This document shows, in pieces, positions 33,098-40,405 of a DNA stretch of 40,405 nt. The DNA lies in the NCBI RefSeq assembly GCF_001642955.1, contig NZ_LWSK01000052.1, positions 1 to 40,405 of the forward strand, given 5' to 3'. Source of the DNA: Rubripirellula obstinata (GTDB lineage Bacteria; Planctomycetota; Planctomycetia; Pirellulales; Pirellulaceae). The first letter of the stretch is position 1. The number at the start of each line of letters is the position of its first letter. Under the pieces are notes generated by a model that saw only the letters and a list, made by a program, of their open reading frames with translations, had not been told where the DNA came from and made no database searches. Made by a program: the position numbers and the translations under genes.

Positions 33098-34549
33098 ATG
33101 TTGGGATTCTTTAAACATCCGCACTGCAATTCGATAGGGTTGGCCCATGCTGTTTTTCTGCTGATCGCTTTAAAGGTTGCGTTGTGGGCCAGTTTGGGAC
33201 CAGCGGCAATCGTTGGTGATGCCAATGGATACTGGAAGCTCAGCTCGTTGGTGATCGATGGCGACGTCATGATGATGGCCGAACCCATCGCCTACCGAAC
33301 ACCCATTTACCCTTGGTGCTTGGCTGCGTTCCGCATCGCTGCATCCACACTGACCTCTCCGTTGTTGGTGATCATCGTCGCTCAAGCGAGTTTGTATTTG
33401 GCAAGCGTTTACTTGGCGGGCGAACTCGCTGTCCAGATTTCGGGTCGGTCATCCGCCAGACTGTTCGCGATGCTGGCACTGCTGCCTGCGATTTCAGCGA
33501 TCACCTACGTCGGTTTCTTGGTCAGTGAAATCCTATTCGTGGCGTTGTTGATGCTGCACTTGTTGTCCGTGGTCCGATACACCCACGACAGCACCGCTGC
33601 GAGTGCGGCGTGGGTGGGGCTGACGCTGGGACTGACGCTGCTAACGCGGCCCATCGTGTTGTTGCTTTGGATTCCACATTTGATTTTTGTATTGATCAAA
33701 CATTTCTCGCGACTTGAAAAAGGAACCGATCCGGTCGCGATCAAGCATCGCTTCGGACACGTGATCTTGGCGTCCGTTGTTGTGGTCGCGTTGTGCATTC
33801 CTTGGCTGGCAAGAAATCAACGTCTTTTTGGTGAAGTCTTTTTAACCGAGTTCTTGGGACGCAACATTTGGATTGTTACTTTCCAAGATGGTTCGGGGGC
33901 AGGCTTGGCAATGCCCGAATCGGAATCAGCGGCCGAACTACAAAGTCGCGTTAATCAAGTCACTGGCAACGACTGGCGCGAATCAAATTGGCGTCACACT
34001 TGGACGGTGTCGAACCTGCTTACGGAATCAGGGCTGAACGATCCGGCGGCGGATCGATTGATGAAAACAGTTGCGGTCGAAGCGATGATGACGGATCCCA
34101 AAACCGTGGCTTACAAGACGGTCCGTCGCTGCGTCAATTTCTGGCGTTGTCCAGGGAACCAGCTACCCACCGCCGACCCGGACTACAACGGATTCCAGCC
34201 CTATCCAAAAACCTGGTTCAACAAAAATCAAACGGCAAATAGCCTGGCGAGCTTTGCGTTCCGTTTTCGTGTCAGTCAATCAGTGGCGGCCAACACCGTC
34301 TTGATGGTGTTGATCGGCGTGGCGACGTTGTACTTGGTTTACGATCAATCAACTCGCGTCTACGGACTTTGGATCGCGAGTATCCTGGTGTACTTCAGCG
34401 TGATTACTGGCGTCGTGGAAATCCCTGATTATCGATACCGAATGGTGGTTGAGCCGGTTTGTGCGTCGGTGGTGGGAAGTGCATTATCACTGCTTTGGCC
34501 GCTGAGCCAGAATCGGAACCTAGATCCTGCATCGGAGACCGCAGCGTGA
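33098..34549 (+). CDS. Multi-pass membrane glycosyltransferase (GT39/ArnT-like)
   Basis: An integral membrane protein of about 483 residues with some ten hydrophobic segments. It resembles polyprenyl-phosphate-sugar transferases (GT-C fold): an early acidic loop AIVGDANGYWKLSSLVIDGD supplies the Asp expected in the first extracytoplasmic loop, followed by AYRTPIYPWCLAAFRIAAST, then many helices and a soluble loop (about 260-370). A polar tail ends the protein. The ATG at 33098 is 4 bases after the previous stop; a TTG at 33086 is possible. The stop overlaps the GTG of the GT2 gene, so membrane transferase, GT2 and methyltransferase form one unit. Sugar and acceptor are unknown. Confidence 0.8.
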   Translation: MLGFFKHPHCNSIGLAHAVFLLIALKVALWASLGPAAIVGDANGYWKLSSLVIDGDVMMMAEPIAYRTPIYPWCLAAFRIAASTLTSPLLVIIVAQASLYLASVYLAGELAVQISGRSSARLFAMLALLPAISAITYVGFLVSEILFVALLMLHLLSVVRYTHDSTAASAAWVGLTLGLTLLTRPIVLLLWIPHLIFVLIKHFSRLEKGTDPVAIKHRFGHVILASVVVVALCIPWLARNQRLFGEVFLTEFLGRNIWIVTFQDGSGAGLAMPESESAAELQSRVNQVTGNDWRESNWRHTWTVSNLLTESGLNDPAADRLMKTVAVEAMMTDPKTVAYKTVRRCVNFWRCPGNQLPTADPDYNGFQPYPKTWFNKNQTANSLASFAFRFRVSQSVAANTVLMVLIGVATLYLVYDQSTRVYGLWIASILVYFSVITGVVEIPDYRYRMVVEPVCASVVGSALSLLWPLSQNRNLDPASETAA

Positions 34550-35751
34550 GTGAGACCATGCATCCTGAGCAGCAATCGCCTGATCCGAATTCAATCGAAC
34601 TATCCGTCGTCATGCCCTGCCTGAACGAAGCCGATACGGTTGGCGTTTGCGTCAACAAAGCGGTTCGTGCGATGAGTGACGCGGGCATCCGTGGCGAAGT
34701 CATTCTGGCGGACAACGGCAGCACCGACCAATCCAAAGCGATCGCCATCGAAAATGGTGCTCGCACGATTGACGTCCGACAACGCGGCTACGGTGCTGCA
34801 TTGATGCACGGTATCGAAGCGAGCCGAGGCAGGTTTGTTTTGATGGGCGATGCCGACGATAGTTACAACTTTTTAGAGATCCCCGCATTCGTCGATGAAC
34901 TTCGCAAAGACTACGACCTTGTCCAAGGTTGCCGTTTGCCACGCGGTGGTGGGACTGTACTGCCCGGCGCGATGCCGTTCCTGCATCGCTGGTTTGGCAA
35001 TCCGGTTTTGTCTTGGTTGGTTCGGTTGATGTTTCGAATCCCAATCAACGATGTCTATTGTGGAATGCGAGGCTTCAAGCGAACGCTTTATGATCGATTG
35101 GATTTGCGGTCACCAGGGATGGAATTCGCCACGGAGATGATCATCAAAAGCGGCTTGCATGGGGCATCAATGAGTCAGGTGCCGATCACGTTGCACCCGG
35201 ATGGTCGGCAACAGCATGGGCCACACCTCCGCACGTTTCGTGATGGCTGGCGGACGCTAAGGTTGTTCTTGGTGTTCAGTCCCAAGTGGACTTTCTTTCG
35301 CCCCGGTCTGCTGCTGATCATCATGGCAATCATTGGCTATGCACTCGCAATTCCGCAAATCCGCGTTTTCGGTGCTGCATTGGATGTGCATACGTTGTTG
35401 GTCGCAAGCTTGGCTGGTCTGCTTGGTTGGCAATGTGTTTTGTTGGCGACCTTGTCACGGATTTTTGCTGGACGCGAAGGCATGATGCCCAAACACGAAA
35501 AACTGGAGAACTTGACCGTTGAAAAAGGACTGATCTTTGGTTTGCTTGCCGCCGGGATAGGCGTTGTGATGATCAGCGTGATCGTCTTTCGTTGGTGGCA
35601 AGGTGAGTTTGGCGAATTGCAGTATCCCGTGACGATGCGATGGGTCGTTCCCGGCGTCACGCTGGTTGCGATTGGTTTTCAAACCGCGATGGCAAGCTTG
35701 ATGGCGGGAGTCTTGAAGATGCAGCGATCACGCGACGAGGATGCCGCTTGA
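34546..35751 (+). CDS. Family 2 glycosyltransferase with C-terminal membrane helices
   Basis: GT2 enzyme of the polyprenyl-phosphate mannose/glucose synthase type, 401 residues. The nucleotide-sugar site is visible: LSVVMPCLNEADTVGVCV, EVILADNGSTDQSKAIA and the DxD-type MGDADDSYNF, with QRGYGAALMHGIEASRGRF between. After the catalytic domain (to about residue 235) there are four membrane helices, in the order LLLIIMAIIGYALAIP, HTLLVASLAGLLGWQC, GLIFGLLAAGIGVVMISVIV and WVVPGVTLVAIGFQTAMASL. It probably makes a lipid-linked sugar donor for the membrane transferase just upstream. The GTG at 34546 overlaps the previous stop (GTGA); a second in-frame ATG is at 34558. The 3' end overlaps the methyltransferase start. 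Confidence 0.92.
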   Translation: MSETMHPEQQSPDPNSIELSVVMPCLNEADTVGVCVNKAVRAMSDAGIRGEVILADNGSTDQSKAIAIENGARTIDVRQRGYGAALMHGIEASRGRFVLMGDADDSYNFLEIPAFVDELRKDYDLVQGCRLPRGGGTVLPGAMPFLHRWFGNPVLSWLVRLMFRIPINDVYCGMRGFKRTLYDRLDLRSPGMEFATEMIIKSGLHGASMSQVPITLHPDGRQQHGPHLRTFRDGWRTLRLFLVFSPKWTFFRPGLLLIIMAIIGYALAIPQIRVFGAALDVHTLLVASLAGLLGWQCVLLATLSRIFAGREGMMPKHEKLENLTVEKGLIFGLLAAGIGVVMISVIVFRWWQGEFGELQYPVTMRWVVPGVTLVAIGFQTAMASLMAGVLKMQRSRDEDAA

Positions 35752-36455
35752 TGAATGAATCAAATCAAACGCCGAAGATTATTCAGCATGTCGCAAGCGG
35801 TCAGATGTGCTGTGATCCGGATTGGGAAGCAGCTTACAAACGGTTCGAGACCCCCGAAGAAGAGATTGCCAAATTTATTGGCCGATTGAAACGGTTCGGG
35901 TTCGAATCGCTTCCCAAAGACGCTCGCATCAATGAAATTTTCTGCGGACGCGGCGGCGGATTGGTCGCGTTGGAACGACTTGGATTCACCGATGTCGAGG
36001 GCACCGATTTATCGGATACCTTGCTTGCGGAATATCGAGGCGCAGCGACGCTACACTTGGCTGATTGCCTTTGCATGCCGTTCGATGATGACAGCTACGA
36101 CATTGTGATCGTCCAGGGTGGTCTGCATCATTTGCCGAAGATCCCTGATGATCTGGATCGATGTTTGGCCGAAGTCAAACGCATCTTAAAGCCCGATGGA
36201 ACCTTCTACGTCATCGAACCTTGGCGAACACCGTTTTTGAACTTTGTCCATTTCGTCACTGACCAACCGATCATGCGAAAGCTCTACGCGAAAGGCGACG
36301 CATTGGCTGCGATGACTGAGTGCGAACGCGTTACCTATGAAAACTGGCTCACGCATCCCAAGGAAATCATGGCCGTATTCGACTCGCACTTCAAAGCTCA
36401 AAAAGCGAATTCGTCTTGGGGGAAATTGGCCTACGCCGGGACGCCAATTTCATGA
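35751..36455 (+). CDS. Class I SAM-dependent methyltransferase
   Basis: A 234-residue cytoplasmic methyltransferase of the Methyltransf_11 type. The SAM motif I is INEIFCGRGGGLVALERLG (about 59-77), a variant in which FCGRGGG replaces the usual DxGxGxG. Then come VEGTDLSDTLLAEYRG, DCLCMPFDDDSYDIVIVQGG and LHHLPKIPDDLDRCLAEVKR, followed by the motif ILKPDGTFYVIEPWRTP. An N-terminal GQMCCDPDWEAAYKRFETPE precedes the fold. The ATG at 35751 overlaps the GT2 stop (TGATGA region). Context suggests it methylates a sugar or lipid made by the two glycosyltransferases; this is inference. Confidence 0.9.
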   Translation: MNESNQTPKIIQHVASGQMCCDPDWEAAYKRFETPEEEIAKFIGRLKRFGFESLPKDARINEIFCGRGGGLVALERLGFTDVEGTDLSDTLLAEYRGAATLHLADCLCMPFDDDSYDIVIVQGGLHHLPKIPDDLDRCLAEVKRILKPDGTFYVIEPWRTPFLNFVHFVTDQPIMRKLYAKGDALAAMTECERVTYENWLTHPKEIMAVFDSHFKAQKANSSWGKLAYAGTPIS

Positions 36456-37059
36456 CCTGACAACACTCGTCAAACCGCGTGAGCATCGCCCAACGGCACC
36501 TACCTTAGAATTTGAGCTGCCCAATTTGAACTGACCTGGGCGGACATCGATTTGATTGCTGCCGGATTAGTGTCGTTACTCCTACCGATGGAAGTCAATC
36601 AGATAAATGTAAACAGTCGTTGATCGCTCCGCGATCGGAACGTTCGCGAATAGTCCCGGAGGGTCGGAAGCCCTCTGCCGGGGATGTAAATCCCCGGATG
36701 GCAGCGTTTAATCTCCCTTTTTCTGTGGCTCGCTTTCGCCCCATCCAGGGCTTCGGTTTTTGCTGCGTTTGATTCCGTGGGTCAAGACCCACGGCACCAT
36801 GCTGACGCCCCATCCGGGGCTAAAGTAAGTGCCATTGGGGCATCGCCCAAGGCCGTGAAGGGTTTCTAAATTGTTTAACCGCGTGGGCATCGCCCCGCGC
36901 GTCGTGCGGCCCCACAGTGCACGGGGTGAGTCCACGGCGGGGGGCCGCCATGCTACTTTTCGCCCCGCACGTTCGGTTCCGCGTGGACGCGCGGAACGAA
37001 ACTCGCAGAACAAAACGCCTTGGGCGATGCCCAACGCGGCTTAACGAGCGAATGCCGTT
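36456..37059. other. Repeat-filled intergenic interval
   Basis: No gene was recognised in these 604 bases. They hold GATCGCTCCGCGATC (about 36623-36637), CCGGGGATGTAAATCCCCGG (36678-36697), an 87-base unit repeated at 40197, and a disordered cluster of the GGGCATCGCCCCGCGCG family from about 36838 to 37040. The open frames across it are repeat-encoded and not credible. It looks like a site where intergenic repeats have accumulated. Confidence 0.7.
36732..36818. repeat. 87-bp dispersed repeat, copy 1
   Basis: Matches 40197-40283 at 84 of 87 positions without gaps. Inside is a short palindrome, CCGTGGGTCAAGACCCACGG. Both copies lie next to members of other palindromic families, either side of the secreted-protein and ppk1 genes. 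Confidence 0.93.
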
Positions 37060-37533
37060 TTAGCGAATCGTGAAGGCTCGCTTTAGACGTCCGCGTTGGT
37101 TGCGAAGATTCAAAACCTGAATCACATGGTGACGGCAATCGTGAATCAGCGGCACGTTCAACTGAGAATGCGATCGCATGCGTTGCTCGACCACGGTGGC
37201 TGAGATGCCGGTAACCTTTTTAGCCGAGGCACCGATGCGTTTCTGGTCCAGTTTGAAACCTCGCTCCATCACCTGAGTGCCGTAGAGTTGGCACTCGCGA
37301 CAATTGCTCACCGGTACTCCGTTTTCGTAGACGATCGGCGAAACCCCGTTCGGGCAGATCGCAATTGACGCATGCCGCATCGGCCCTACTTTAGGTTTCG
37401 TGCCGTTGATCTTGCTGGTGACGATGTACACCTCACGATCATCCCAGCCTGACGCACTGACCGCATTCACGCCCGTCGCGGCGAACATGGTTGCCATCAG
37501 GATGGTCGTCAGGATAAACATCAAACGCTGCAT
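37060..37533 (-). CDS. Small secreted protein, possibly papain/LRAT-like fold
   Basis: A 157-residue protein with a clear signal peptide (RLMFILTTILMATMFAATGV, then NAVSAS). I do not recognise a named family with certainty. The mature part has RHASIAICPNG with His54 at a strand start, a Cys pair NCRECQLYG, and near the end PLIHDCRHHVIQVLNL with Cys133 and His135-His136. His in an early strand and a later NC/DC-x-H-x-V helix is the pattern of permuted NlpC/P60 proteins such as LRAT and DUF778 (NCEHFV-like). On that basis a secreted thiol hydrolase or acyltransferase is conceivable. It is transcribed divergently from ppk1, with repeats on its 3' side. Confidence 0.72.
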   Translation of the reverse strand: MQRLMFILTTILMATMFAATGVNAVSASGWDDREVYIVTSKINGTKPKVGPMRHASIAICPNGVSPIVYENGVPVSNCRECQLYGTQVMERGFKLDQKRIGASAKKVTGISATVVEQRMRSHSQLNVPLIHDCRHHVIQVLNLRNQRGRLKRAFTIR

Positions 37534-37802
37534 TGATCAGATTTCATTTGAATCGGTAAATCGGCTGTTGGAACGTCCTATTATAGCACGCGAAATTAGG
37601 CCAGGCGGTCCCTGCGATCAGCCGATTCTCCTTCATATTGTGCTGTCCAAAAGAGGAAAGTAGGCCGTTCACCGAGAAATGTCGCCTTCGCTCGTTTTTC
37701 TGACCCGACGACAGTTGCATCGCGTCGTGGTATTTTGGGTTATGCGGAAAAATCGACTTCCGACTCCTACCATTGCGACCAGAAACATTGGATTGATCTT
37801 TC
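37534..37802. promoter_or_regulatory. Divergent intergenic region, secreted protein / ppk1
   Basis: These 269 bases separate two divergent genes and should contain both promoters. TCCTATTATAGCAC at about 37577-37590 includes TATTAT/TATAG-like -10 candidates in either direction, but no convincing -35 could be paired with them. A phosphate-regulation box upstream of ppk1 was looked for by eye and not found. No repeat-family copy was noticed. Confidence 0.35.
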
Positions 37803-40022
37803 GTGCCATCTAAATCCACCAACGATAAAACGGTGCCCAACAAAAGGGTTTCTGAAAAAAAGAAGGCCAAGCAAGAACCGGCTCCATTGCCAGAGGATCG
37901 GTTTATCAACCGCGAATTGAGCTGGCTAGAATTCAATCGCCGAGTCCTGGACCAGGCTTGTGACTCGTCACTGCCGTTGTTGGAACGCGCCAAGTTTCTG
38001 GCGATCACCAGCTCGAATCTTGACGAGTTCGTCATGGTTCGGATCGGCAGTTTGAAGATGCAGTACCAGCAGAATTCGATGCAGCGTGATCCATCGGGCA
38101 TGACGGTGTCCGAGCAACTGGAAGCCGTCTCCAGCCGTTGCCAACTGGTGACGCAGTGGCAGTACGACTTGTTCCGCGAGTCGCTGGAACCGTTGATGGC
38201 CGAAGCTGGGATTGCTCGCGTTGATCTTGCCAATTGCAGCCAAGCCTGCATCGATGCAGCCGACCGTCACTTTCACAGCGATGTAATTTCGGTCCTGTCG
38301 CCGCAGGCAATTTTCTCTGAGCGACCCTTTCCGCTGCTGCAGGGATTGGGGATTCATGTCTGCGTGCGGTTGAAATCAGAGCCTGTTGCGAAAACGAATT
38401 CATCAAAAACCGGCGATGAAGCGTCAGAGAATCCTTGGGATTTTGTTGTCATCCCGCTGGGACGAACACTGCCGCGTTTCATTCCAATGCCGTCTGATCG
38501 AGGGCACGCCTATGTGTTGTTGGAAGACTTGGTAACGCATTACATCGAAGATTTTTTCCCTGGGCGAGAAGTCGCTGAGAGCATCGTGTTTCGGATCACT
38601 CGCAGCGCTGATGTGGAACTAAGAGAAGATGACGCTTTTGATTTGATGGTGGGCATGGAAGACGTGCTGGAAAGCCGTCGTCAATCGCCAGCAGTTCGGT
38701 TGGAGTATTCCGATGGCGCGAGCGACGCAATCCTTAGTTTTTTATCCGAGCGAATGGATCTGCGAAGCCAAGACTTGTATCCGATCAACGGTCCGATTGA
38801 TCTGACTTACCTGTTTGGGCTGTACGGAATCGAGGGTTTCGATGCGCTGCGTGACGAGGCCTGGCGACCCCAACACAACCCGCACATCGATCCCGCCGAA
38901 CCGATGTTCAACACGATCCAGCAAGGTGACCTGCTGTTGGTACATCCTTATGAACAATTCGATCCCGTCGTTCGCATGATCGAAGAAGCGTCGACCGATC
39001 CCGACGTGATGGCAATCAAACAGGTGCTGTACCGCACCAGTCGCGACAGCCCGATCGTCAACGCACTTAAACGAGCCGCAGAGCATGGTAAGTACGTTTC
39101 CGTGATCGTCGAATTAAAGGCACGTTTTGACGAAGCCCGAAACATTGAATGGGCACGCGAGATGGAGCAGTCGGGTGTCCAAGTGATCTACGGCATCCGC
39201 GGATTGAAGACACACGCCAAAGTTTGCATCATCGTCAGGCGAGAATCGACGGGCATTGTTCGGTACATGCACTTTGGAACCGGCAACTACAACGAAGCGA
39301 CCGCTAATCTTTACAGCGACATTTCGTTGTTCACCTGCAACGAAGAATTTGGCAACGACGCTACCTCGTTTTTCACCTGCGTCACCGGGGCCAGCCAACC
39401 CCAGATGATGCAGCATCTCTCCGCCGCGCCACTGACACTGCGACGGCGAATCACCGACTTGATCGACGGAGAAACTCAACGTTCTTTGCAGGGGCAAAAG
39501 GCTGAAATCACCGCAAAGCTGAACGCCTTGGTCGACATCAAAATCATCGACGCGTTGTATCGAGCCAGCATGGCGGGAGTCAAAATTCGGCTAAACATTC
39601 GCGGTATTTGTTGCTTGAAGCCGGGCGTCAAAGGACTGAGTGAAACGATCGAGGTGGTATCGATCATTGATCGCTATCTCGAACACGCAAGAGTGTTCGA
39701 GTTTCGTCATGGCGGCGACAACAAGATCTACATCAGCAGCGCCGATTGGATGCCTCGCAACTTGGATCGCCGAGTCGAGTTGCTGGTGCCGGTCGAGGAT
39801 GACAAGTGCCATCGAAAACTACGCGAGACGCTGCGGACCTACTTCAAGGACAACACCAACACTTGGGTGATGAAGTCCGATGGTTCTTATGATCGCGTGG
39901 TTGAGAAGAAGAACCCGTTTCGGGCGCAGAAAGTGTTGTTCGAGAAAGCAAAAAGCGAAAGGGAGGCAGTCAAACAGAATCGCCGTACACGCTTTGAGGC
40001 GCACACGCCCAAGAGTTCGTAG
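37803..40022 (+). CDS. ppk1: Polyphosphate kinase 1
   Basis: Enzyme that polymerises the gamma-phosphate of ATP into inorganic polyphosphate, reversibly. It has 739 residues, normal for PPK1. Domains in order: N domain (RFINRELSWLEFNRRVLDQA, about 33-52, then FLAITSSNLDEFVMVRIGSL), head domain (about 150-350, with DRGHAYVLLEDLVTHYIEDF), and C1/C2 with phospholipase-D-like sites. The autophosphorylated His is His471 in RGLKTHAKVCII; a second site includes RHGGDNKIYISSADWMPRNL near His636. GTGNYNEATANLYSD and DVMAIKQVLYRTS are strongly conserved. The N-terminus has a basic extension of about 30 residues. The start is GTG at 37803. Confidence 0.97.
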   Translation: MPSKSTNDKTVPNKRVSEKKKAKQEPAPLPEDRFINRELSWLEFNRRVLDQACDSSLPLLERAKFLAITSSNLDEFVMVRIGSLKMQYQQNSMQRDPSGMTVSEQLEAVSSRCQLVTQWQYDLFRESLEPLMAEAGIARVDLANCSQACIDAADRHFHSDVISVLSPQAIFSERPFPLLQGLGIHVCVRLKSEPVAKTNSSKTGDEASENPWDFVVIPLGRTLPRFIPMPSDRGHAYVLLEDLVTHYIEDFFPGREVAESIVFRITRSADVELREDDAFDLMVGMEDVLESRRQSPAVRLEYSDGASDAILSFLSERMDLRSQDLYPINGPIDLTYLFGLYGIEGFDALRDEAWRPQHNPHIDPAEPMFNTIQQGDLLLVHPYEQFDPVVRMIEEASTDPDVMAIKQVLYRTSRDSPIVNALKRAAEHGKYVSVIVELKARFDEARNIEWAREMEQSGVQVIYGIRGLKTHAKVCIIVRRESTGIVRYMHFGTGNYNEATANLYSDISLFTCNEEFGNDATSFFTCVTGASQPQMMQHLSAAPLTLRRRITDLIDGETQRSLQGQKAEITAKLNALVDIKIIDALYRASMAGVKIRLNIRGICCLKPGVKGLSETIEVVSIIDRYLEHARVFEFRHGGDNKIYISSADWMPRNLDRRVELLVPVEDDKCHRKLRETLRTYFKDNTNTWVMKSDGSYDRVVEKKNPFRAQKVLFEKAKSEREAVKQNRRTRFEAHTPKSS

Positions 40023-40105
40023 ATCGTTAAGCCGCGCGGCCGGATGAGCCGTAACCAAACCGTTTAACCGCATGGGCATCGCCTCGCGAGTTCGGGGCCA
40101 GAAGA

Positions 40106-40193
40106 GTAGGCCGGAACAAGCTTAGCGCAGTTCCGGCAATCCAACGTAGTACCATGCAATTGCCGGAACTGCGCTAAGCTTGTTCCGGCCTAC
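40106..40193. repeat. Perfect 35-bp inverted repeat (GCCGGAAC family)
   Basis: Arms 40106-40140 (starting GTAGGCCGGAACAAGCTTAG) and 40159-40193 are exact reverse complements over 35 bases, with an 18-base loop. Within an arm, CCGGAAC and GTTCCGG also pair with each other, so two smaller hairpins are an alternative to the long stem. Perfect identity implies recent origin or active correction. Confidence 0.97.
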
Positions 40194-40196
40194 ATT

Positions 40197-40283
40197 GCTT
40201 TCGCCCCATCCGGGGCTTCGGCTTTTGCTGCGTTTGATTCCGTGGGTCAAGACCCACGGCACCGTGCTGACGCCCCATCCGGG
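40197..40283. repeat. 87-bp dispersed repeat, copy 2
   Basis: Matches 36732-36818 with three differences. It follows the perfect 35-base inverted repeat by 3 bases and precedes the 3' end of the truncated minus-strand gene by 17 bases. Confidence 0.93.
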
Positions 40284-40300
40284 CAACGCTATGAAGCATT

Positions 40301-40405
40301 CTACGCTGCGTTTGCGAGCCGGTTTTCGTTGAGTTTTTGTTGTTCTTCGAGATCAGGTGCCCTCACCTTTGGATCGCCCAGCGGCTTCTTGTCTGGATTG
40401 TGTAA
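40301..40405 (-). CDS. C-terminal end of an unidentified protein (partial)
   Basis: Reading minus from the window edge, one frame stays open for 34 codons and ends in TAG at 40301-40303. The translation (LHNPDKKPLGDPKVRAPDLE, then EQQKLNENRLANAA) is charged and hydrophilic and looks like a genuine C-terminus with a helical end. The gene would begin outside the window. Too little is present for a family call, and a chance open frame is not excluded. Confidence 0.5.
   Translation of the reverse strand, partial: LHNPDKKPLGDPKVRAPDLEEQQKLNENRLANAA

Larger units (their letters stand above)
40023..40300. other. Repeat-filled interval after ppk1
   Basis: The interval holds a degenerate GGGCATCGCC hairpin arm (about 40070-40095), a perfect 35-base inverted repeat (40106-40193) and the second copy of the 87-base repeat (40197-40283). 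No gene was seen. Any of the hairpins could end the ppk1 transcript or that of the minus-strand gene entering from the right. Confidence 0.65.

Overview
The window looks like a chromosomal segment of a marine planctomycete of the Pirellulaceae / Rhodopirellula type. Grounds seen in the sequence: a DUF1080 lipoprotein, a giant multidomain secreted protein with a planctomycete-type N-terminus ending in RNLLAAA, GEVEDY and dockerin-like motifs, an ECF sigma factor translationally coupled to a Ser/Thr kinase, a planctomycete cytochrome c domain fused to a four-helix membrane domain, and many GTG starts with few strong Shine-Dalgarno sites. No rRNA, tRNA, CRISPR array or intact transposase was recognised by eye.

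Layout. 1-2800: a repeat-rich edge, then a DUF1080 lipoprotein and a sulfotransferase (both minus). 2850-7600 (plus): MazG-like protein, large membrane-anchored protein, ABC ATPase, outer-membrane DUF2490-type protein. 7600-8400: a gene-poor patch with palindromic repeats and a truncated copy of the start of the Hint-domain gene that lies 12 kb away. 8393-13804 (minus): an 1803-residue secreted protein. 14165-18176 (plus): ECF sigma factor and sensor kinase with a propeller-like C-terminus, overlapping by 17 bases. 18250-20247 (minus): HEAT-like plus Hint-domain protein. 20712-23020 (minus): TIGR03032-family protein and DNA polymerase III delta subunit. 23204-23933 (plus): a small protein and an overlapping nucleotidyltransferase, bracketed by two inverted copies of one palindromic repeat. 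24163-28043 (plus): housekeeping run ffh, rpsP, trmD, rplS, yraN, with no rimM between rpsP and trmD. 28052-30144: a decayed 3' piece of queC, a two-gene HNH nuclease module, and full-length queC. 30137-31108 (minus): OB-fold plus HD nuclease-like protein overlapping queC. 31274-36455 (plus): a sigma-like protein, the cytochrome c fusion, then membrane glycosyltransferase, family 2 glycosyltransferase and methyltransferase, apparently an envelope glycan or lipid unit. 37060-37533 (minus): small secreted protein with possible papain/LRAT-like residues. 37803-40022 (plus): polyphosphate kinase. The right edge holds repeats and the C-terminus of another minus-strand gene.

The most distinctive property is the density of intergenic palindromic repeats. 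At least five families are present. The commonest has six copies in 40 kb. Its complete copies are near-perfect 27-bp stems whose variable bases change together on both arms (GGGACC with GGTCCC, AGACCC with GGGTCT, AGAACC with GGTTCT). The window also holds pieces of neighbouring genes copied to new sites (queC 3' end, Hint-gene 5' end, possibly an ABC-ATPase 3' end), so intergenic recombination has shaped it. The best candidates for an undescribed system are this covarying hairpin family, the repeat-bracketed nucleotidyltransferase pair, and the HNH module sitting between a queC fragment and queC.
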